DNA of 13,086 nucleotides from Chloroflexota bacterium (lineage in GTDB: Bacteria; Chloroflexota; UBA6077). Both the position numbers and the translations under genes were made by a program. Position 1 is the stretch's first letter. Each line of letters starts with the position of its first letter. Of the stretch, positions 12,970 through 13,086 are shown piece after piece. The stretch lies in the NCBI GenBank assembly GCA_021845945.1, contig JAJZRD010000092.1, forward strand, positions 1 through 13,086. The letters run 5' to 3'. The notes under the pieces are model-generated. The model worked only from the letters and a program-made list of their open reading frames with translations, had not been told where the DNA came from and ran no database searches.

Positions 12970-13086
12970 TCACGTTTCCGGGAAACCCTTGAGCTGGCTG
13001 TAGCCGTTCCTCCCGGAGCCCGCTGACTAGCTCACGCCCATTTGCCGCTTTTCGCCCTACAGGCTGGCGGCCACCCGGAAACGTGA
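12970..13086. repeat. Perfect 13-bp inverted repeat flanking ~90 bp at the right edge
   Basis: TCACGTTTCCGGG at 12970-12982 is repeated inverted as CCCGGAAACGTGA at 13074-13086, ending exactly at the window edge, so it may extend further. Inside, CTGTAG at 12998-13003 and CTACAG at 13057-13062 are also inverted at similar depth, as in imperfect terminal repeats. The left arm itself contains the palindrome GTTTCC-G-GGAAAC. The interior has no gene. One minus frame is open through it into the GntR frame, but it has no start and no recognisable content. A small non-autonomous element or an RNA hairpin are options. Confidence 0.45.

Noticed and set aside
12797..12973. N-terminal extension of the GntR regulator up to 12973
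   Set aside because: It would include the promoter and the operator-like dyad within coding sequence. The 59 residues do not resemble the family.
1..13086. CRISPR array, rRNA, insertion sequence or transposase gene
   Set aside because: No regularly spaced repeats, rRNA-like segments or transposase motifs were seen on either strand.

Overview
The window is GC-rich bacterial DNA, and every gene I can support reads on the minus strand. Transcription therefore runs from the high coordinates to the low ones. The substrate-binding protein has a twin-arginine lipoprotein signal followed by an Ala/Pro/Ser-rich linker, a style common in Chloroflexota. A CooC-type nickel-insertase ATPase hints at anaerobic or CO/acetyl-CoA metabolism. 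Chloroflexota is my best guess, with Firmicutes or Actinobacteria possible; no ribosomal or other marker gene is present to settle it.

Layout, in transcription order. At 13086-12797 lie a 13-bp perfect inverted repeat, a near-consensus sigma-70 promoter (-35 TTGACA, 17-bp spacer, -10 AATAAT) and an operator-like dyad in the leader. Next comes a FadR/FCD-type GntR regulator (12796-12068). A gap with a hairpin and repeated TGG-TCG-CCA motifs follows, then a Gfo/Idh/MocA oxidoreductase (11933-10767). Then come a PreA-like flavin/iron-sulfur protein (10648-9461), a family-5 solute-binding lipoprotein (9420-7660), an intercistronic stem-loop, and two DppB/DppC-like permeases (7562-6609 and about 6583-5690). 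Two creatininase-family hydrolases overlap by 8 bp (5672-4914 and 4921-4154). They are followed by a NagB-family deaminase-like protein (4133-3333), a second Gfo/Idh/MocA oxidoreductase paralogous to the first (3327-2125), and a CooC-like ATPase (2071-1292). After a 189-bp gap a membrane sensor protein with a PAS domain begins (1102) and runs off the left edge. No gene-free stretch exceeds 300 bp.

The 11933-2125 block looks like one catabolic operon controlled by the GntR protein. It would import a small organic solute with an ABC system, although no ATPase gene is in the window. The solute would then be processed by two NAD(P)-type dehydrogenases, two metal-dependent ring-opening hydrolases, a deaminase-like enzyme and a reductase-like flavoprotein. 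Dehydrogenase plus creatininase-family hydrolase is also the logic of the Thermotoga-type inositol pathway, where an oxidised ring is opened hydrolytically. Adding a deaminase-like protein suggests an amino-cyclitol, amino-sugar derivative or cyclic amide as substrate. This is inference. Several enzymes carry active-site changes (Asp to Arg in both oxidoreductases, loss of the usual phosphate loop in the NagB homologue, a rewritten substrate loop in the PreA homologue), so the chemistry may not be the textbook one for any of them.
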